Shown here piece after piece: positions 61,046-64,000 of a DNA stretch of 64,000 bases (positions within the stretch are counted from its first letter, which is position 1; every line of letters starts with the position of its first letter). The notes under the pieces are model-generated. The model did no database searches. It worked only from the letters and a program-made list of their open reading frames with translations, and was not told the DNA's origin. The position numbers were made by a program, and so were the translations under genes. Source of the stretch: Segatella copri (lineage in GTDB: Bacteria; Bacteroidota; Bacteroidia; Bacteroidales; Bacteroidaceae); NCBI RefSeq assembly GCF_002224675.1, contig NZ_NMPZ01000004.1, positions 113,890 through 177,889 of the forward strand. The letters run 5' to 3'.

Positions 61046-63700
61046 TTATGGACTTTCGCTATTGCCCGGAGAAGAGGATTTCTTCATAGCCTTCAAGCTG
61101 GCATCTTCCCAGCGTCTGAGGGCATAGTCAGCTATGTCCGTTCTTCCTTCTCTGCTCACTACCTCAATGATCTGCCTCTTAAGGAAGTCAAGAATACTCT
61201 CCCTCTGAGTCATTACCTTTTCTATGAGAACCAGCTGTGCAAAGATCTTAGTGAGCTCCTGCTCTACATATCGTGCCACCTGAAGGCGGTCACTGGCCAG
61301 AAGAAGATGGATACCGTCTTCATCATCCTCTTCATCTGCAACCTGGGTTGAATAGTTGTATCTCACCGCGATGCTGCAGCTGGGAAGGTCAGCCATCCAC
61401 TGTTTCAGATGCTTGTTGACCTCATCGGCTCTTTGCTGCTCTGTCTGGCTCATATCGAGCTTCAGAACTTCAAGTACTGTTTCTGAACTGCTGCTAGAGG
61501 TAAGCTTAAAGTCCACAGAGAGAATAGCACGATGAATCCTGACACCTAGAACATACTTGGGCTTTCGACTCAGCTTCAAAGTGGCAGTATAGGTAACAGC
61601 AGTCTTGGCATCCGGACAATAGCCGTGCCTTACAAAGACATATTCATCACTGCCCTGCACCCATTCCCCCTCATCCAGCCATTGAATATGATACATCGAG
61701 GCAAGACTGGCCATGTTGGAAGGGATCCGATAGGGACCATCCAGGTTGTCATTCATATCCTGATAGTACTCATCCAGGGCATTGCCAACCTGAGAGAGTT
61801 TATTTTCTGTATGTCCAAGCTGCTTCTTGAGAAGGGTATTGTCCTTGGAAAGGGCATCATACTGTGTTTGCAGTTTCTCTGCCAAAGGATAGTTCTTATA
61901 TCTTTTAGCCTGATTGATCCTATCAAGGAGAGATCTCAACTGGGTATCGTTGGAACTGATCTCGGATCTGAGAGCGTTCACCTGATCAGATAATTCCTTT
62001 TGCTGCCTGATGAGTTCCTTGGAACCATCATCCTCTAGTACGGGAGAATGGGACATGGCAAAGTCCTTGGACTTCGGCCATTCCAGTTGATTTCCCTGGG
62101 CGCCATTTTCCTTCCAGTTGAAAGAACCCTCACCAAGTGATGCTCCATCTTCACATTGAGCTATGAAACTCACGGTATTGCAACCCTCCATCTTCTTTTC
62201 ATCGGCCATGGAATAGTAGCGTGGAGTATCACTTCCCAGCAGAAAAGTCACAGAAGGATGATCCTTCAAATAAGCTTCATTTTCTTCCTTATAGCCTTCC
62301 AGGCGTGCCTTCATCTGATTCATGAAGGTTGTCTTATCCATGGTTTGAGAATCAAAGATTTCCTCATACACTTCCTCCCTGATATCCCAAGAGTCAGTAA
62401 CCCGCACCGCATAGGAGTTGAAGCAATAGCGCTCATCATAGGAATGCTTGAAAGTTCCACCCTTATAGTGCCGTTGCCGGTCCTCATGCTTTTTGAAGTA
62501 CTGAACCTTGCACTCGTGCCCAGGATTCTGTTTATTATAAGCCTGGCATTTGGCAGTATTCCATTCTGTAAGCTGGAAAAGCTTGTTCTTCACGACTCCC
62601 TCCTCTTCTAGAGTAAGATTCTTATAACAGGGAATCTTGGAATAGGAATCCCTCTTTTTCCCACTGGCATGAACATGCCATGCCTCATTCCACCGCTGGT
62701 CACCATAGGACTCATAGCTGGGTGGGGAGTAATCACATAGGATCTCAGAACCCACATCATGCTTATAGATATACCATCTCTGGGTATAATACTGCCCTTG
62801 GAGTTCCTTGAGATAGGAAGAGATATAGCCTGTAAGGTTGTAGTGGCTGGTTTGAAAAAGCCTTTCCACTGCATCTTCGTTGCCTTCACCCACTACGGCA
62901 AACAGCATCTCCTTGATGTTGTCGGCATCCTTAAAGGTTTGATAATGGTCCTTGAAAGACTCATACATCTGGGCTATCTCCTTAGGCTTTGCCTTGAATA
63001 TTCCCCCAATCTTGCTGGCACTTTGCAAGTTACTGTCATAGGTAACCTTTCCTGCCTGTGCAATGACGCTACCCAGATTCTTAAAATCCTCCATGATCTC
63101 CTCCCGGGTAATATCCTTGCCGAAATCTCCCAGCTTTCCCAAGAGCGACTTCCAATCCACATCACCCAGTTGGGCTAGATTGAACAATCTCTGGAGATCT
63201 TCATTGAGAATCAGAAACGGTATATCCTTGAAAGAATGTCGGCCATTGGTAACTACCAGTTCAAATTGCTTGCAGAGATTCTCCACATTGGTAGTTGTCC
63301 TGAAAAGATAGGGACCCCAATAGATGGCATTCTCGGGCTGTTTGAGCATCTTTCCTCCCACAGTGATGAACTTGGGCATAATGCCATCTTTCACCAGGTG
63401 GAAAATTCTGCGGTAATAGTAGTTCTCTTCAGAAGCGAATAGTCCAGGGTTACGTCGTGCATCCCTCAACATCTTCTTACTCTGGAAAATACCAGCAGAA
63501 GCAATACCCGCAGACTTATAGTGCTCCAGAATCTTGCTGATGTTATTGGCTGTGGAACCTTCCTCCAAAGCCTCAATCTCATAAGCAGCTGTCATGGCGG
63601 CAGCCGTTACCTTATCAATGTTCATGCTACTCCAGCTTACAGCAGCAAGGGGAGAATACATGAAAACAGAAAGCACGATGAATGCAAGGAATCTATGCAT
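61046..63700 (-). CDS. Large secreted transfer-region protein
   Basis: 884 residues with a signal peptide (cut near SPLA-AVS). The N-terminal third is helical, the centre (about 320-480) is rich in Tyr, His and Cys, a coiled coil covers about 565-645 (LSDQVNALRSEISSNDTQLRS in part), and beta strands follow (YVLGVRIHRAILSVDFKL). Cysteines at CDYSP, CYKN, CQAY, CKVQ, CFNS, CNTV, CED may form disulphides. It follows the VirB4-type gene by 9 bases and ends DYALRRWEDA, like the neighbouring secreted proteins. I do not recognise the family; a large periplasmic or surface subunit is likely. Confidence 0.72.
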   Translation of the reverse strand: MHRFLAFIVLSVFMYSPLAAVSWSSMNIDKVTAAAMTAAYEIEALEEGSTANNISKILEHYKSAGIASAGIFQSKKMLRDARRNPGLFASEENYYYRRIFHLVKDGIMPKFITVGGKMLKQPENAIYWGPYLFRTTTNVENLCKQFELVVTNGRHSFKDIPFLILNEDLQRLFNLAQLGDVDWKSLLGKLGDFGKDITREEIMEDFKNLGSVIAQAGKVTYDSNLQSASKIGGIFKAKPKEIAQMYESFKDHYQTFKDADNIKEMLFAVVGEGNEDAVERLFQTSHYNLTGYISSYLKELQGQYYTQRWYIYKHDVGSEILCDYSPPSYESYGDQRWNEAWHVHASGKKRDSYSKIPCYKNLTLEEEGVVKNKLFQLTEWNTAKCQAYNKQNPGHECKVQYFKKHEDRQRHYKGGTFKHSYDERYCFNSYAVRVTDSWDIREEVYEEIFDSQTMDKTTFMNQMKARLEGYKEENEAYLKDHPSVTFLLGSDTPRYYSMADEKKMEGCNTVSFIAQCEDGASLGEGSFNWKENGAQGNQLEWPKSKDFAMSHSPVLEDDGSKELIRQQKELSDQVNALRSEISSNDTQLRSLLDRINQAKRYKNYPLAEKLQTQYDALSKDNTLLKKQLGHTENKLSQVGNALDEYYQDMNDNLDGPYRIPSNMASLASMYHIQWLDEGEWVQGSDEYVFVRHGYCPDAKTAVTYTATLKLSRKPKYVLGVRIHRAILSVDFKLTSSSSSETVLEVLKLDMSQTEQQRADEVNKHLKQWMADLPSCSIAVRYNYSTQVADEEDDEDGIHLLLASDRLQVARYVEQELTKIFAQLVLIEKVMTQRESILDFLKRQIIEVVSREGRTDIADYALRRWEDASLKAMKKSSSPGNSESP

Positions 63701-63709
63701 AGTCTTATA

Positions 63710-64000
63710 TTATGGATGTTTATAATTGAATACTTTTCTTTCCTTGAGAACCTTTCGTGAAAAATCCAAGGATTTCGTGATGCCACTGAGCTTCCAGTCC
63801 CTGACAAAGGTCTCGACCGCTGTCCTGTAATCAGAATGAAGGAGCTGCATGTAGAGCTTCAAAGCTTCCTTCTCCTGCTTCTCCGTGGTATAGACCATAT
63901 AGCACTCTGGTGGTTCCTCCACGCCAAACACATCACCCTTGAGTCCACGCTTGATGAAAACTTCCATGAATGGAGACCTGCCTTCCTTGTTATCCAAGCC
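63710..64000 (-). CDS. traG: VirB4-type conjugation ATPase TraG, C-terminal end (cut by window)
   Basis: The last 96 codons of a gene that continues beyond the window. LKGDVFGVEEPPECYMVYTTEK in part and VETFVRDWKLSG match the C-terminal end of Bacteroidetes TraG, the VirB4-like ATPase that powers pilus and channel assembly. The order traG, secreted proteins, traJ supports it. The Walker motifs are outside the window. Confidence 0.75.
   Translation of the reverse strand, partial: GLDNKEGRSPFMEVFIKRGLKGDVFGVEEPPECYMVYTTEKQEKEALKLYMQLLHSDYRTAVETFVRDWKLSGITKSLDFSRKVLKERKVFNYKHP

Noticed and set aside
1..64000. CRISPR arrays, tRNA or rRNA genes, insertion sequences
   Set aside because: No regularly spaced repeats, no recognisable cloverleaf or rRNA sequence, and no transposase-like protein were seen on reading both strands.

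Overview
The window reads as Bacteroidales chromosome, most like Prevotella/Segatella. Evidence: an ECF sigma / FecR / SusC / SusD / glycosidase locus, repeated TAnnTTTG (-7) promoters of the Bacteroidetes type, frequent AT-rich leaders without a strong Shine-Dalgarno, and a transfer operon laid out like CTnDOT traG-traO (the MPF_B type of conjugation machine). I could not run any search, so the genus is inference. No rRNA, tRNA or CRISPR array was recognised.

Left part, 0.1-9.3 kb (+ strand): a polysaccharide-utilisation locus with its own trans-envelope switch. It holds an ECF sigma factor, a FecR anti-sigma factor, a SusC-type TonB receptor carrying an STN signalling domain, a SusD lipoprotein and a secreted GH97 glycosidase. 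The fecR and susC genes share a strikingly similar promoter (ACTAC-N17-TCGTCnATAAGC), probably the sigma factor's own target. From 9.3 to 10.3 kb lies a scar with a truncated DUF1016 (YhcG-type) fragment, another orphan C-terminus and unusual inverted repeats.

Middle, 10.4-25.2 kb: single genes and short operons. They include a secreted Ntn hydrolase of the C45/AAT type, a lipoprotein, an unusual ADP-ribosylglycohydrolase-like/radical-SAM fusion beside a Cys-motif/HIRAN protein, a GH9 remnant, a large unrecognised zinc-ribbon protein, an HU-family protein, a secreted YRDKYG-repeat protein, a frameshifted small basic protein, a DnaB-C-like ATPase and a membrane-anchored UvrD-type helicase with a nuclease-like insertion.

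Right part, 25.5-64.0 kb (mostly - strand): the interior of an integrative conjugative element. Reading from 64.0 kb downward: the end of the VirB4-type ATPase TraG, three secreted proteins, TraJ, TraK, TraL, TraM, TraN, TraO, a lipoprotein, wall hydrolases, large ArdC/polyvalent-type proteins (one a dead ArdC paralogue, one with a MutS-I-like domain), a tandem OB-fold SSB-like protein, an OmpA-type protein and the TraG/VirD4-type coupling protein at 25.5 kb. This block is interrupted at 34.4-39.6 kb by divergently transcribed genes: a DUF4099-type operon, a four-gene redox operon ending in oxyR with an exact OxyR box upstream, and a gene split by an in-frame stop. No relaxase, integrase or attachment site is visible, so the ends of the element are not defined here.
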